Shown: positions 13,324 to 21,098, counted from the first letter of the stretch. The stretch is 29,794 nt of DNA from DATBDM01 sp036269915 (GCA_036269915.1 DATBDM010000237.1:1-29794); one strand, 5' to 3'. The notes: generated by a model not told the origin, from the sequence alone. Translations and numbers: made by a program.

Positions 13324-16116
13324 CTAGCCGAGCGCCTCGGCCAGCACGGCCGGGTCGGACTCGCCCTCGGGCAGCTCCATCGCCATCAGCCGGGCGAGCT
13401 GCGCGCGGCCGCGGACGTCGAGCTTGCGGTAGATCTGGCCGAGGTGGTACTCGATCGTCTTCGGGCTCAGGAACAGAGATGCGGCCGCCTCGCGGTTGGT
13501 CATGCCCTGGGCGACGAGCAGGGCGATCTGCAGCTCATGCGGGGTGAGCTGCTCCGCCGCGGTCTCCGAGCGCCGGCCGGAGCTCTGGCCCGTCGCGCGC
13601 AGTTCGGTCCGCGCGCGCTCGGCCCACGGGCGGGCGCCGAGGCGCTCGAAGGCGTCCAGCGCCTCCTGCAAGGGCGGCCGTGCCTCGGCGCGCTGCTTGG
13701 CGCGCCGCAGCCGCTCCCCGAGCGCGAGCTGGGTGCGGGCGCGCTCGAAGGGCATCGGGACGGCCTCGACGAGCTTCAGCGCCTCCTCGAAGCGCGCGCG
13801 GAGCTCCGCGTCGGGGGCGAGCAGCCCACGGCAGCGCGCGGCGGCGGCCCGCGCCCACGCGGACCCGGTCCGCTCGGCGCCCTCCTCCAGCCGCGCGAGC
13901 GCCTCGGCGGCATCGTCGCGCCGGCCTGCGCGGACGTAGGCCTCGACGAGGTCCGGCGCCGCCTGGACGATCGCCGGCTGCACCTCGATCCGCCGCGTCG
14001 CGCGGTCGCACGCCTCGAGCGCCTCGATCGCCTCGGGGACGCGTCCCAGCGCCAGCTCGAGGGCGCCGAGCGCCGCATGGTGGTACGCGCTGATGGCCTC
14101 GCCCTGGAACCGCGTGGCCAGCTCGAGGCCCTCGCGGATGTGGCGACGGGCCTGGGGCTCCTGGCCCATGCCGGCCTCGACCCGGGCAAGGGCGGCGAGC
14201 GAGTGCGAGAGCAGTGGCAGCTGGCCGGTGTCCTGCGCCAGCTCGACCGACTCGGCTGCCTCGGCCCGCGCGGTCGCCCAGCGGCCCATCCGGTAGTCGA
14301 GGTGAGCGCGCGCCGCCAGCGGGTAGATCAGCGCGCTCACCGCGCTCGCCCGGCGGGCCGACTCGACGAGATGGTCGAGGACCCGGCGCGCGCGGTCCCA
14401 GCGCTCGATCCAGACCGACGCGTGCCCGGCCATGCCGATCACCTCGGCGACCGCGAGCGGGTCGCCCTCGAGCAGATACGGCTCGCACGCGCTCAGCATC
14501 GCGTCGCCCTGCGCGACGTCGCCGAGCGCGAGCATGCCCTCCGCGACCACGACCGTGGCAAGCAGCTCGACCGCCGGATCGGCCGAGGTGGCGAGCGATC
14601 GCGCCCGCTCCGCGGTCGCGATCAGGGCGTGCATGTCGCCGGTCATCATGTGCGTGACCGACGCCTCGAGGAACATCGCGGCGGCGCGCCGCGGGTCGCG
14701 GGAACGCACACGGTCGGCCTCGCCGACCAGCAGCTCGAAGGCGTGCAGCGGCGAGCCCAGCCGCATCTCGACGTGCCCGGTCATGCGCTGGACGTCGGCG
14801 GTCAGCAACGGGTCGCTGGTCAGCGCCGCCGCCTCGGCCAGGCGGGCGCGGGCCTGCTCGCCCTCGCCGCAGCGGGCGGCGTCGGTGGCGGCCTCGAGCA
14901 GCCGCCGCGCGCGAGGCTCGTCCTCCGGGGTGAGGTGGGCGGCACGGGTGAAGTCGCGGGCGGCGGTCGCGTGGGCGCTACGGCCGCGGGCGTCGAGCGC
15001 CGCGGCCTCGAGCGCCGCGGCGATCGCCTCGTCGGGCGCGACGGCCTGCGCGGCGAGGTGCCAGGCGCGCGGCGCGCTGCCCTCCGGCGCGGCGTCGGCC
15101 AGCGCGGCGTGCGCGGCGCGGCGCTCGGCCGGCGTAGCCGCGTGGTAGGCGGTCGAGCGCAGCAGCGGATGGCGGAACTCGAGCTCGCCGCGGCGCACGC
15201 TCACGAGCCGCGCCTCCTCGGCGGCGGCGAGGTCGCTCATCGCCAGCCCGGCCGTCCGCACCGCGGCCTGGATGACGTCGACGCGCAGCGAGTGCGCGGT
15301 GGCGGCGATCAGCAGCGCGCGGCGCGCGCCCTCCTCGAGCGCGTCGACGCGCATCCGGAACGCGCGCTCGACGGTCGCGCCGGGGCGCAGCGGCTCCTCG
15401 AGCGGCTCGCGGCCCGAGAGCTGGGCGTCCGAGAGCGCGCCGGGCAGCTCGACCAGCGCGAGCGGGTTGCCGGCCGCCGTGTCGACGAGCCGGTCGGCGA
15501 CCGCCGGGGCGATCCGCTCGGCGCTCTCGTCGGAGACGAGCACCGCCCGCGCCTGGACGTCGTCGAGCGGCCCGATCGGCAGCCGCTCGAGCCACGGCGC
15601 CTGCATCCGCGCGACGGGCGTCGAGTCGCGCAGCGCGCCGACCATCGCGATCCCCTCGGCGCCCAGCCGGCGCCCCGCGAACAGCAGGGCCTCGAGCGAC
15701 GGCTCGTCGAGCCACTGGACGTCGTCGATCAGCGCGAGCACCGGCCCTGACTCGGCGGCGACCGCCAGCAGCGAGAGCAGGCCGGCCGGCACGGTGAAGC
15801 GGTCGGGCGCGCCGGCGGGCCCGAGGGCGAGTGCGCCGCGCAGCGCGGCGGCCTGCACGGCGGGGATGTCGTCGAGGCGGTCGAGCAGCGGTGCGACGAG
15901 CTCGCCGAGCCCGGCGAAGGGGATGTCGGACTCCGTCTCGATGCCGCGGGCGCGCAGCACGCGGAAGCCCTCGGCCTCGGCGACCGTCCAGCGCAGCAGC
16001 GCGGTCTTGCCGATGCCCGGGTCGCCATGAAGCAGCAGCGCGCCGCTCGTCCCCTGACGCGCGTCGGCCAGCAGTCGCTCGATCCGTCGGCGCTCCCGGG
16101 TCCGTCCGACCAGCAT
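13324..16116 (-). CDS. Large ATP-binding LuxR-family regulator (LAL/MalT-like)
   Basis: 930 residues, the usual size for LAL regulators. An N-terminal AAA/STAND ATPase has Walker A GDPGIGKT (31-38) and Walker B LALIDDVQWLD (about 131-141). A long TPR-like helical region covers ~380-850 (repeated ALA/ARA helices, e.g. AASMFLEAS-like units). The LuxR-type helix-turn-helix sits at the C-terminus (LTPHELQIALLVAQGMTNRE, then LSPKTIEYHLGQIYRKLDV). Such proteins bind an inducer and ATP, oligomerise and activate promoters; the inducer is unknown. ATG at 16116 begins the family-typical MLVGRTRERRRIERLL. It follows gluQ on the same strand by 12 bases and may be co-transcribed with rmlC-gluQ. Downstream it faces the GNAT gene; a perfect palindrome TCGGCTAGCCGA (13320-13331) covers its stop. 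Confidence 0.93.
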   Translation of the reverse strand: MLVGRTRERRRIERLLADARQGTSGALLLHGDPGIGKTALLRWTVAEAEGFRVLRARGIETESDIPFAGLGELVAPLLDRLDDIPAVQAAALRGALALGPAGAPDRFTVPAGLLSLLAVAAESGPVLALIDDVQWLDEPSLEALLFAGRRLGAEGIAMVGALRDSTPVARMQAPWLERLPIGPLDDVQARAVLVSDESAERIAPAVADRLVDTAAGNPLALVELPGALSDAQLSGREPLEEPLRPGATVERAFRMRVDALEEGARRALLIAATAHSLRVDVIQAAVRTAGLAMSDLAAAEEARLVSVRRGELEFRHPLLRSTAYHAATPAERRAAHAALADAAPEGSAPRAWHLAAQAVAPDEAIAAALEAAALDARGRSAHATAARDFTRAAHLTPEDEPRARRLLEAATDAARCGEGEQARARLAEAAALTSDPLLTADVQRMTGHVEMRLGSPLHAFELLVGEADRVRSRDPRRAAAMFLEASVTHMMTGDMHALIATAERARSLATSADPAVELLATVVVAEGMLALGDVAQGDAMLSACEPYLLEGDPLAVAEVIGMAGHASVWIERWDRARRVLDHLVESARRASAVSALIYPLAARAHLDYRMGRWATARAEAAESVELAQDTGQLPLLSHSLAALARVEAGMGQEPQARRHIREGLELATRFQGEAISAYHHAALGALELALGRVPEAIEALEACDRATRRIEVQPAIVQAAPDLVEAYVRAGRRDDAAEALARLEEGAERTGSAWARAAAARCRGLLAPDAELRARFEEALKLVEAVPMPFERARTQLALGERLRRAKQRAEARPPLQEALDAFERLGARPWAERARTELRATGQSSGRRSETAAEQLTPHELQIALLVAQGMTNREAAASLFLSPKTIEYHLGQIYRKLDVRGRAQLARLMAMELPEGESDPAVLAEALG

Positions 16117-16128
16117 CCGGATGAGAGC

Positions 16129-17013
16129 CTACCGGCCCTCCCAGACCGTGGGCTCGCGCGGGATCCGGTCTGGGTCGAAGGCGGCCAGGAGTGTGATCGG
16201 ATCACTCGCTGGTGGCATGTCGAGTGATCGGATCATCCACTCGAGCGCGACCTCCGGAGCGAGCTCGCGCAGGGTCACGCCGCCGTGGCGCTTGGCCAGC
16301 CGCGCCCCGTCCGGTCCGAGCACGAGCGGGACGTGCGCGTAGCGGGGCTCGGGCAGGCCGAGCAGGCGGCCGACGAGGAGCTGGCGCGGGGTCGTGTCGG
16401 CGAGGTCGTCGCCGCGCACCACCTCCCCGATGCCCTGCGCGGCGTCGTCGACCACGACGGCGAGGTTGTACGCGGGGGCGCCGTCGTTGCGGCGCACCAC
16501 GAAGTCGTCGACGCCGCCCTCCACGCGGCCGAGCAGGCGGTCCTCGAAGCCGACGCGGACGGCGTTCGCGCGCACCCGCAGCGCGGGCGCGCGGCCCGCG
16601 CCGCGTCGCTCGGCCCGCTCGGCGTCGGTCAGGTGCAAGCACGTGCCGGGATAGGCGCCCTCGGGCAGCGGCCCGTGTGGCGCCGAAGCCGCGGCGCGGA
16701 TCTCCGCGCGGGTGCAGAAGCACTCGTAGAGGTGCCCGGTGGCGTCGAGCGCGGCGATCGCCTCCGCGTAGCGGTCGAGCCGGTCCGACTGGGCGACGAC
16801 CTCGCCGTCCCAGTCGAGGCCGATCGCCGCGAGATCGGCGAGCTGCTGCTCCGCGGCGCCCGCGCGGACGCGGCCGGTGTCGAGGTCCTCCATGCGCACC
16901 AGGTGGCGAGCGCCGGCCGAGCGGGCGAACAGCCACGCCAGCAGGGCGGTGCGGAGGTTGCCGACGTGCAGGGCGCCGGTCGGGCTCGGAGCGAAGCGCC
17001 CGTCGGCGCTCAC
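16129..17013 (-). CDS. gluQ: Glutamyl-Q tRNA(Asp) synthetase
   Basis: 294 residues, a stand-alone catalytic domain like glutamyl-tRNA synthetase without the anticodon-binding domain. The HIGH region is FAPSPTGALHVGNLRTA (7-23). The KMSKS-equivalent is RLAKRHGG. The zinc signature of GluQRS is present: Cys98-x-Cys100 (CFC), then Tyr121-x3-Cys125 (YPGTC). Family members attach glutamate to queuosine at the wobble base of tRNA(Asp). GTG at 17013 overlaps the rmlC TGA by 4 bases and directly precedes the conserved FAPSPTG, so the start is well supported. A full-length GltX should exist elsewhere in the genome. Genomic pairing with rmlC is not functionally explained. Confidence 0.9.
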   Translation of the reverse strand: MSADGRFAPSPTGALHVGNLRTALLAWLFARSAGARHLVRMEDLDTGRVRAGAAEQQLADLAAIGLDWDGEVVAQSDRLDRYAEAIAALDATGHLYECFCTRAEIRAAASAPHGPLPEGAYPGTCLHLTDAERAERRGAGRAPALRVRANAVRVGFEDRLLGRVEGGVDDFVVRRNDGAPAYNLAVVVDDAAQGIGEVVRGDDLADTTPRQLLVGRLLGLPEPRYAHVPLVLGPDGARLAKRHGGVTLRELAPEVALEWMIRSLDMPPASDPITLLAAFDPDRIPREPTVWEGR

Positions 17014-17561
17014 GCCGAGAAGGGGAGGCCGTCGGCGATCTCCGCCAGCCGCGGGGCGTTGCGGTCGCGCTCGGAGAAGAGCAGCTCCACGTCGGGCCAC
17101 TCGATGCCGACGCCGGGATCGTCGAAGCGGAAGCCGCTCTCGGTCGCCGGGTCGTAGACGCTCGTGCACTTGTAGACGAAGTCCGCGGTCTCCGAGAGGA
17201 CGCAGAAGCCGTGTGCGAAGCCGATCGGGATCCACAGCTGGTGATGGGACTCGTCGTCGAGGACCGCGCTCTCCCACTGCCCGAAGGTCGGTGAGCCGCG
17301 GCGCACGTCGACGACGACGTCCCAGACGCTCCCGCGGGCGCAGCGGACGAGCTTGCCCTGGCCCGGGTCGGTCTGGAAGTGCATGCCGCGCACGGTGCCG
17401 CGGCGCGAGCGCGAGTGGTTGTCCTGCGCGAACGTCGTGGGGACCCCGTGCTCGGCCCACGTCTCGCCGCGCCAGGTCTCCACGAAGAACCCCCGCTCGT
17501 CGCCGAACACGCGCGGCGCGAGCAACGTCAGGCCGTCGATCCGGGTCTCGAGCCGCTGCAT
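17010..17561 (-). CDS. rmlC: dTDP-4-dehydrorhamnose 3,5-epimerase
   Basis: 183-residue cupin enzyme, the standard length. It epimerises C3 and C5 of dTDP-4-keto-6-deoxyglucose in dTDP-L-rhamnose synthesis. The signature GTVRGMHFQTDPGQGKLVRC contains the catalytic-base His61, SVWDVVVDVRRGSPTFGQW is the conserved cupin core, and IGFAHGFCVLSETADFVYKC and DDPGVGIEW are the C-terminal motifs. The start ATG at 17561 gives MQRLETRIDGLTLLAPRVFG, as in the family. rmlA, rmlB and rmlD are not in the window, so this gene is separated from the rest of the pathway. It is first in a minus-strand run with gluQ and the LuxR-family gene. A TAATCT hexamer (17570-17575) ends 8 bases before the ATG. Confidence 0.94.
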   Translation of the reverse strand: MQRLETRIDGLTLLAPRVFGDERGFFVETWRGETWAEHGVPTTFAQDNHSRSRRGTVRGMHFQTDPGQGKLVRCARGSVWDVVVDVRRGSPTFGQWESAVLDDESHHQLWIPIGFAHGFCVLSETADFVYKCTSVYDPATESGFRFDDPGVGIEWPDVELLFSERDRNAPRLAEIADGLPFSA

Positions 17562-17569
17562 CGAGCCGC

Positions 17570-17575
17570 AGATTA
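17570..17575 (-). promoter_or_regulatory. Putative -10 element of rmlC
   Basis: On the minus strand this reads TAATCT (TANNNT type). It ends 8 bases before the rmlC ATG with no Shine-Dalgarno sequence between, the spacing expected for a leaderless transcript. No clear -35 is seen. Confidence 0.4.
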
Positions 17576-17593
17576 GAAGGACTCACCCTTGCC

Positions 17594-17612
17594 CCCGTCG
17601 AAAAGCGACGGG
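17594..17612. promoter_or_regulatory. Inverted repeat before the RpiR-family gene
   Basis: CCCGTCG (17594-17600) and CGACGGG (17606-17612) are perfect 7-base arms around AAAAG. The element lies 20 bases before the preferred ATG at 17633 and between rmlC and the RpiR gene. It is a candidate operator for the adjacent regulator, or an mRNA hairpin. Confidence 0.4.
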
Positions 17613-17632
17613 CCATGCCGAGGACCGCCACG

Positions 17633-18487
17633 ATGCCGCCGGCCGCCCGCGGCCACCAGACCCTCTCCGCGTACATCTCGTCTCGCTTCGACGAGTTCTC
17701 CCGCTCGCAGAAGGACGTCGCGCAGTACGTCGTCGACCATCTCGACGAGGTCGCCTTCCACACGGCGGAGGAGCTCGCGCGCCGTGCCAACACCTCCTCC
17801 TCGACCGTCGTGCGCTTCTCGCAGGCGCTCGGCTTCGAGGGCTTCCCGGAGCTGCAGGAGGCCGCGCGCGAGGAGTACCGCCACGTCCACCGCCGTGTCG
17901 ACCAGACGGCGGGGGTGGAACCGGTCGCCCCGCTCTTCTCGCTCGACCAGACGCCGTTCGAGCAGGTCGTCGCGGCCGACCACGTGAACCTCGAGGAGAC
18001 CGCCCGGCGCGTCTCGCGCTCCGAGATCGAGGGCGCGATCGAGGCGCTCGCCGCCGCCGAGCGGATCCTGATCGCGGGCACCGACCAGATGGCCTTCTTC
18101 GCCTCCTACCTGCGGCACCTGCTGATGCTGCTCGACGTGCGCGCCGAGATCGCCGCGTCGCCGTCGCAGGAGGCGCTCTCGCGGCTCGGGCGCATCGACG
18201 AGGGCACGCTCGTCATCGGCCTCTCCGCGGGCCGGCCGCATCCGCTCGTCGTCCGCGCGATGAAGATCGCCCGGCACCGCCGCGCGCACACTGTGGCGAT
18301 CGTCGACGCGACGCTCTCCGAGGTCGCCAAGCTCTCCGAGCGCACGCTCTACTACTCGTCGAACTCGCCCGCCTTCGTGCGCTCGCACGCCGGTCTGCTG
18401 TCGATCCTGCAGGCGCTCGCCTACGGCCTCTACGCCCGCGACGCCGCGCAGTACGACGACCGGATCCGCGCCTTCAAGCTGAAGTAG
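17633..18487 (+). CDS. RpiR/MurR-family regulator with SIS domain
   Basis: 284 residues. The N-terminal HTH_6 domain (residues ~8-80) reads LSAYISSRFDEFSRSQKDVA, AEELARRANTSSSTVVRFSQ and ALGFEGFPELQEAAREEYR. The C-terminal SIS sugar-phosphate isomerase-like domain (~125-265) has ERILIAGTDQMAFFASYL, GTLVIGLSAGRPHPLVVRAM and HTVAIVDATLSEVAKLS. Such regulators bind a phosphosugar in the SIS domain; the ligand is unknown. I prefer ATG 17633 because GAGGA at 17620-17624 lies 8 bases upstream; ATG 17615 in the same frame would add six residues. The gene is divergent from rmlC and convergent with the 75-residue gene. No sugar-catabolism genes are next to it, so its targets are probably elsewhere. 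Confidence 0.9.
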   Translation: MPPAARGHQTLSAYISSRFDEFSRSQKDVAQYVVDHLDEVAFHTAEELARRANTSSSTVVRFSQALGFEGFPELQEAAREEYRHVHRRVDQTAGVEPVAPLFSLDQTPFEQVVAADHVNLEETARRVSRSEIEGAIEALAAAERILIAGTDQMAFFASYLRHLLMLLDVRAEIAASPSQEALSRLGRIDEGTLVIGLSAGRPHPLVVRAMKIARHRRAHTVAIVDATLSEVAKLSERTLYYSSNSPAFVRSHAGLLSILQALAYGLYARDAAQYDDRIRAFKLK

Positions 18488-18502
18488 CGCGGTCCGGCGC
18501 GG

Positions 18503-18730
18503 CTAGCTGCGGCGCCGCAGCTCGACGCCGAGGTCGATCGCGCGGATGCTGGCCTCGTCGGGCAGCTTCGCCAGCACCTCGCGGATGACACGCAGGACGT
18601 CGCGCTCCTCGTGACCGAAGTCGTCGAGCATCGACTTCAGCGCCGTGTGCGTCACCTTCAGCTGCGCCGGGGTGAGATCGAGCGTGTAGGCGATCCGGCC
18701 GGGATCGCTCATGTCGAGGACGTCGTCCAT
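18503..18730 (-). CDS. Small alpha-helical protein of unknown function
   Basis: 75 residues, acidic N-terminus (MDDVLDMSDPGRIAYTLDLT), predicted mostly helical (PAQLKVTHTALKSMLDDFGH, then RDVLRVIREVLAKLPDEASI) and ending in an Arg-rich tail. No family is recognised. Coding bias is good: third positions are G/C in most codons. TATCAT (minus strand, 18738-18743) ends 7 bases before the ATG, without a Shine-Dalgarno sequence, which supports this start as leaderless. The gene is divergent from pdxS with an 86-base gap and might share regulation with it. Confidence 0.68.
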   Translation of the reverse strand: MDDVLDMSDPGRIAYTLDLTPAQLKVTHTALKSMLDDFGHEERDVLRVIREVLAKLPDEASIRAIDLGVELRRRS

Positions 18731-18737
18731 GTGCCCG

Positions 18738-18743
18738 ATGATA
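18738..18743 (-). promoter_or_regulatory. Putative -10 element of the 75-residue gene
   Basis: Minus-strand TATCAT, TANNNT type, 7 bases before the ATG at 18730. No Shine-Dalgarno sequence lies between. The surrounding ATGATACAA is one of the few AT-rich spots in the area. Confidence 0.45.
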
Positions 18744-18763
18744 CAAGAGGTGGAGCGCCGCGA

Positions 18764-18787
18764 TGGACCGAATTGGACTCCGGTCCA
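18764..18787. promoter_or_regulatory. TGGAC repeats before pdxS, possible PdxR site
   Basis: TGGAC occurs at 18764-18768 and 18774-18778 as direct repeats one helical turn apart. GTCCA at 18783-18787 makes an inverted pair with the second copy. The site sits where the -35 should be, since the -10-like TATCCT (18802-18807) has no good -35. PLP-synthase operons of actinobacteria are often controlled by the MocR-type PdxR, whose sites contain TGGWC-like repeats. The assignment is inference, and no pdxR is in the window. Confidence 0.45.
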
Positions 18788-18801
18788 GGCAAAGGCCGGG
18801 C

Positions 18802-18807
18802 TATCCT
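18802..18807 (+). promoter_or_regulatory. Putative -10 element of pdxS
   Basis: TATCCT (TANNNT) ends 9 bases before the pdxS ATG at 18817, and no Shine-Dalgarno sequence lies between. The transcript would be leaderless or nearly so. Confidence 0.5.
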
Positions 18808-18816
18808 CGGTCGCCT

Positions 18817-19701
18817 ATGCGCGACGAGGCGACTTTCCGTGTCAAGGCCGGCCTGGCCGAGATGCTCAAGGGCGGCGTGATCATGGACGTGGTCACGGCG
18901 GATCAGGCGAAGATCGCCGAGGACGCCGGCGCCGCCGCGGTGATGGCGCTCGAGCGCGTCCCGGCCGACATCCGGCGCGACGGCGGCGTGGCCCGCATGT
19001 CCGACCCGCTGCTGATCCGCGGCATCCAGGAGGCCGTGTCGATCCCCGTGATGGCGAAGTCCCGCATCGGCCACTTCGCCGAGGCGCAGGTGCTCGAGGC
19101 GCTCGAGGTCGACTACATCGACGAGTCCGAGGTCCTCACACCCGCCGACGAGGCCAACCACACGGACAAGTGGGCGTTCAAGATCCCCTTCGTCTGCGGC
19201 GCGACGAACCTCGGTGAGGCGCTGCGGCGCATCGGCGAGGGCGCCGCGATGATCCGCTCCAAGGGCGAGGCCGGCACCGGCGACATCGTCGAGGCCGTCC
19301 GTCACATGCGCCGCATCGGCTCGGAGATCAAGCGACTGACGATCATGGACGACATGGAGCTCGCCACGGCCGCCAAGGAGCACCAGGCTCCGCTCGACCT
19401 CGTCCGGCTCATCGCCCGCGACGGCAAGCTGCCGGTCGTGCTGTTCTGCGCCGGCGGCATCGCCACGCCCGCCGACGCAGCCCTGATGATGCAGCTGGGC
19501 GCCGAGGGGCTGTTCGTCGGCTCGGGCATCTTCAAGTCCGAGGATCCGGCCATCCGCGCCCGCGCGATCGTCGAGGCGACGACCCACTTCCAGGACCCGG
19601 TCCGTGTCGCCAAGGCCTCCGAGGGCCTCGGCATGGCGATGCAGTCGCTCGAGACGCGCAAGCTCGAAGAGCAGCAGCTGCTGGCCAACCGGGGCTGGTA
19701 G
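18817..19701 (+). CDS. pdxS: Pyridoxal 5'-phosphate synthase, PdxS subunit
   Basis: 294 residues, the family length. It makes PLP from ribose 5-phosphate, glyceraldehyde 3-phosphate and ammonia in a 12-mer (beta/alpha)8 barrel. Catalytic residues match numbering from Bacillus: Asp24 (GGVIMDVVTA), Lys81 (SIPVMAKSRIGH) and Lys149 (IRSKGEAGTG). Other signatures are ALERVPADIRRDGGVARMSD and LFCAGGIATPADAALMMQLG. ATG at 18817 gives the exact family N-terminus (TFRVKAGLAEMLKGGVIMD); the open frame upstream is not conserved. pdxT follows after 4 bases, giving the usual PdxST pair in which ammonia is channelled from PdxT. Confidence 0.98.
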   Translation: MRDEATFRVKAGLAEMLKGGVIMDVVTADQAKIAEDAGAAAVMALERVPADIRRDGGVARMSDPLLIRGIQEAVSIPVMAKSRIGHFAEAQVLEALEVDYIDESEVLTPADEANHTDKWAFKIPFVCGATNLGEALRRIGEGAAMIRSKGEAGTGDIVEAVRHMRRIGSEIKRLTIMDDMELATAAKEHQAPLDLVRLIARDGKLPVVLFCAGGIATPADAALMMQLGAEGLFVGSGIFKSEDPAIRARAIVEATTHFQDPVRVAKASEGLGMAMQSLETRKLEEQQLLANRGW

Positions 19702-19705
19702 CGGC

Positions 19706-20272
19706 TTGGCCGAGCTCGTCGGCGTCCTCGCCCTCCAGGGGGACTTCCAGGCCCACGTGCGCATGCTGCGCGGGCTCGGCGCCGACGTGCGCGAGGTCCG
19801 CACGCCCGCCGACCTCGAGGGGCTCGACGGGCTCGTGATCCCCGGCGGGGAATCGACCACGATGACGCTCGGGATCGAGCGCGAGGGCCTCGCCGACCCG
19901 CTGCGGCAGCTCGTCGCGAACGGCACTCCGGTGCTCGGCACCTGCGCCGGGATGATCCTCCTCGACCGCGCGCACCTCGACGTGATGGACACGCTCTGCA
20001 AGCGCAACGCCTTCGGACGGCAGATCCACTCCTTCGAGGCCGACCTGGAGATCCCGGGGATCGACGGGCCGCCCGTGCGCGCCGTCTTCATCCGCGCGCC
20101 GTGGATCGCCGAGCACGGCGACGGCGTCGAGATCCTCGCGGAGGTCGACGGCCACCCGGTCGCCGCCCGACAGGGCGAGACGCTGGTGATCTCCTTCCAC
20201 CCGGAGATCGCCGGCGAGGACCGCGTGCACAAGCTGTTCCTGCGCGACGTGCGCGACCGCGCCCGCGTTTGA
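19706..20272 (+). CDS. pdxT: Pyridoxal 5'-phosphate synthase, PdxT glutaminase subunit
   Basis: 188-residue class-I glutamine amidotransferase domain that releases ammonia from glutamine for PdxS. Catalytic triad: Cys80 (LGTCAGM), His165 and Glu167 (SFHPE). PGGESTTM (46-53) is the conserved substrate loop, and the oxyanion part GVLALQGDFQAH (6-17) is as in the family. The start is TTG at 19706, 4 bases after the pdxS stop; no ATG or GTG exists in frame before the conserved GVLALQGDF, so TTG is required. Weak initiation may lower PdxT relative to PdxS, although the complex needs equal amounts. Confidence 0.96.
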   Translation: MAELVGVLALQGDFQAHVRMLRGLGADVREVRTPADLEGLDGLVIPGGESTTMTLGIEREGLADPLRQLVANGTPVLGTCAGMILLDRAHLDVMDTLCKRNAFGRQIHSFEADLEIPGIDGPPVRAVFIRAPWIAEHGDGVEILAEVDGHPVAARQGETLVISFHPEIAGEDRVHKLFLRDVRDRARV

Positions 20273-20389
20273 CGCGAGGGACGCCCGGCTAGCTGCAGTT
20301 CCTGTGGCGGGGTGCGCCGGCGTGGGTGACGGAACGGACGCATTTCGTGCGCCGCGTGCGACGACGGCCGACGGGACTACGGCTAGCCC
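20273..20389. other. Gap between convergent pdxT and HAD genes
   Basis: 117 bases without a recognisable gene. It contains two GGCTAGC sequences (around 20287 and 20383) but no strong terminator hairpin with a T-run. Confidence 0.5.
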
Positions 20390-21058
20390 TCAGACGCCGC
20401 GTCTGACGAGCTGCTCGGCGACCTCGGCGAGGTCGCCGCCGATCGCGTCGGGCGTGGGCACCGTGTCGAGCAGCAGCCGCTCTCGCCGGCCGACCCAGCC
20501 CGTGCGCAGGCCCGCGCGGTGCGCGCCGGCCACGTCCCACCAGTGGGCCGCGACGAGGCAGACCTGGCCGGCCGTCGCCCCGGTGCTGTCGAGCAGGAAG
20601 CGGTACGCGCGCGGGTCCGGCTTGTAGGCGCCGAACTGCTCGGAGCCGATCACGAGCTCGAGCCGGTCGCGCAACCCCGCGAAGCGGAGCACCTGCTCGG
20701 CCGCCTCGGTCGTGCTCTGGGTGAGCACGCCCAGCCGCAGCCCCTCGCCGCGCAGGCGCTCGAGCGCGGCAGGCGCCTCGAGGTAGGCCGGCATCGAGCC
20801 GAGCAGGGCCATCGCGTCCTCGACCCGCCCCGGGTCGCCGCCGGCGAGGGCGACGCGGCGGCGCAGAGCGGCCGCGACCAGCGTCGGGAAGGGCGGGTGC
20901 TCGCCACCGAGCGTGGCGACCATCGCAGCGGTGGCGGCGTCGTCGAACGCGCCGGCGACGAGCTCGTCCGCCTCCGCGGAGTCGCCGAGCGGCTGCGAGA
21001 GGACGGACGGGTCGACCAGCGTGCCGTTGAGGTCGAAGATGACCCACTCGAGCCGCAT
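20390..21058 (-). CDS. HAD-superfamily hydrolase, haloacid dehalogenase type II-like
   Basis: 222 residues. Motif I is IFDLNGTLVD with nucleophile Asp9; the second Asp of phosphatases (DxD) is Asn11 here. Motif II is LGVLTQSTTE, motif III has Lys in FGAYKPDPRAYR, and motif IV is CLVAAHWWDVAGAHRAGL. A missing second Asp and the HWWDVAGA stretch resemble type II 2-haloacid dehalogenases and related proteins rather than phosphatases. A helical cap is inserted at ~15-90. ATG at 21058 gives the family start MRLEWVIFDLNGT. The gene is alone, divergent from the STAS gene. Substrate is unknown; annotation as a dehalogenase would be premature. Confidence 0.88.
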   Translation of the reverse strand: MRLEWVIFDLNGTLVDPSVLSQPLGDSAEADELVAGAFDDAATAAMVATLGGEHPPFPTLVAAALRRRVALAGGDPGRVEDAMALLGSMPAYLEAPAALERLRGEGLRLGVLTQSTTEAAEQVLRFAGLRDRLELVIGSEQFGAYKPDPRAYRFLLDSTGATAGQVCLVAAHWWDVAGAHRAGLRTGWVGRRERLLLDTVPTPDAIGGDLAEVAEQLVRRGV

Positions 21059-21098
21059 TCGACCATGCGTACCCCTCGTGCCGCCCGGGGAAGCCCGA

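Noticed and set aside
17615..17632. ATG 17615 as the RpiR-family start
   Set aside because: It lies 3 bases after the hairpin and lacks a ribosome site; ATG 17633 has GAGGA 8 bases upstream. It is not fully excluded.
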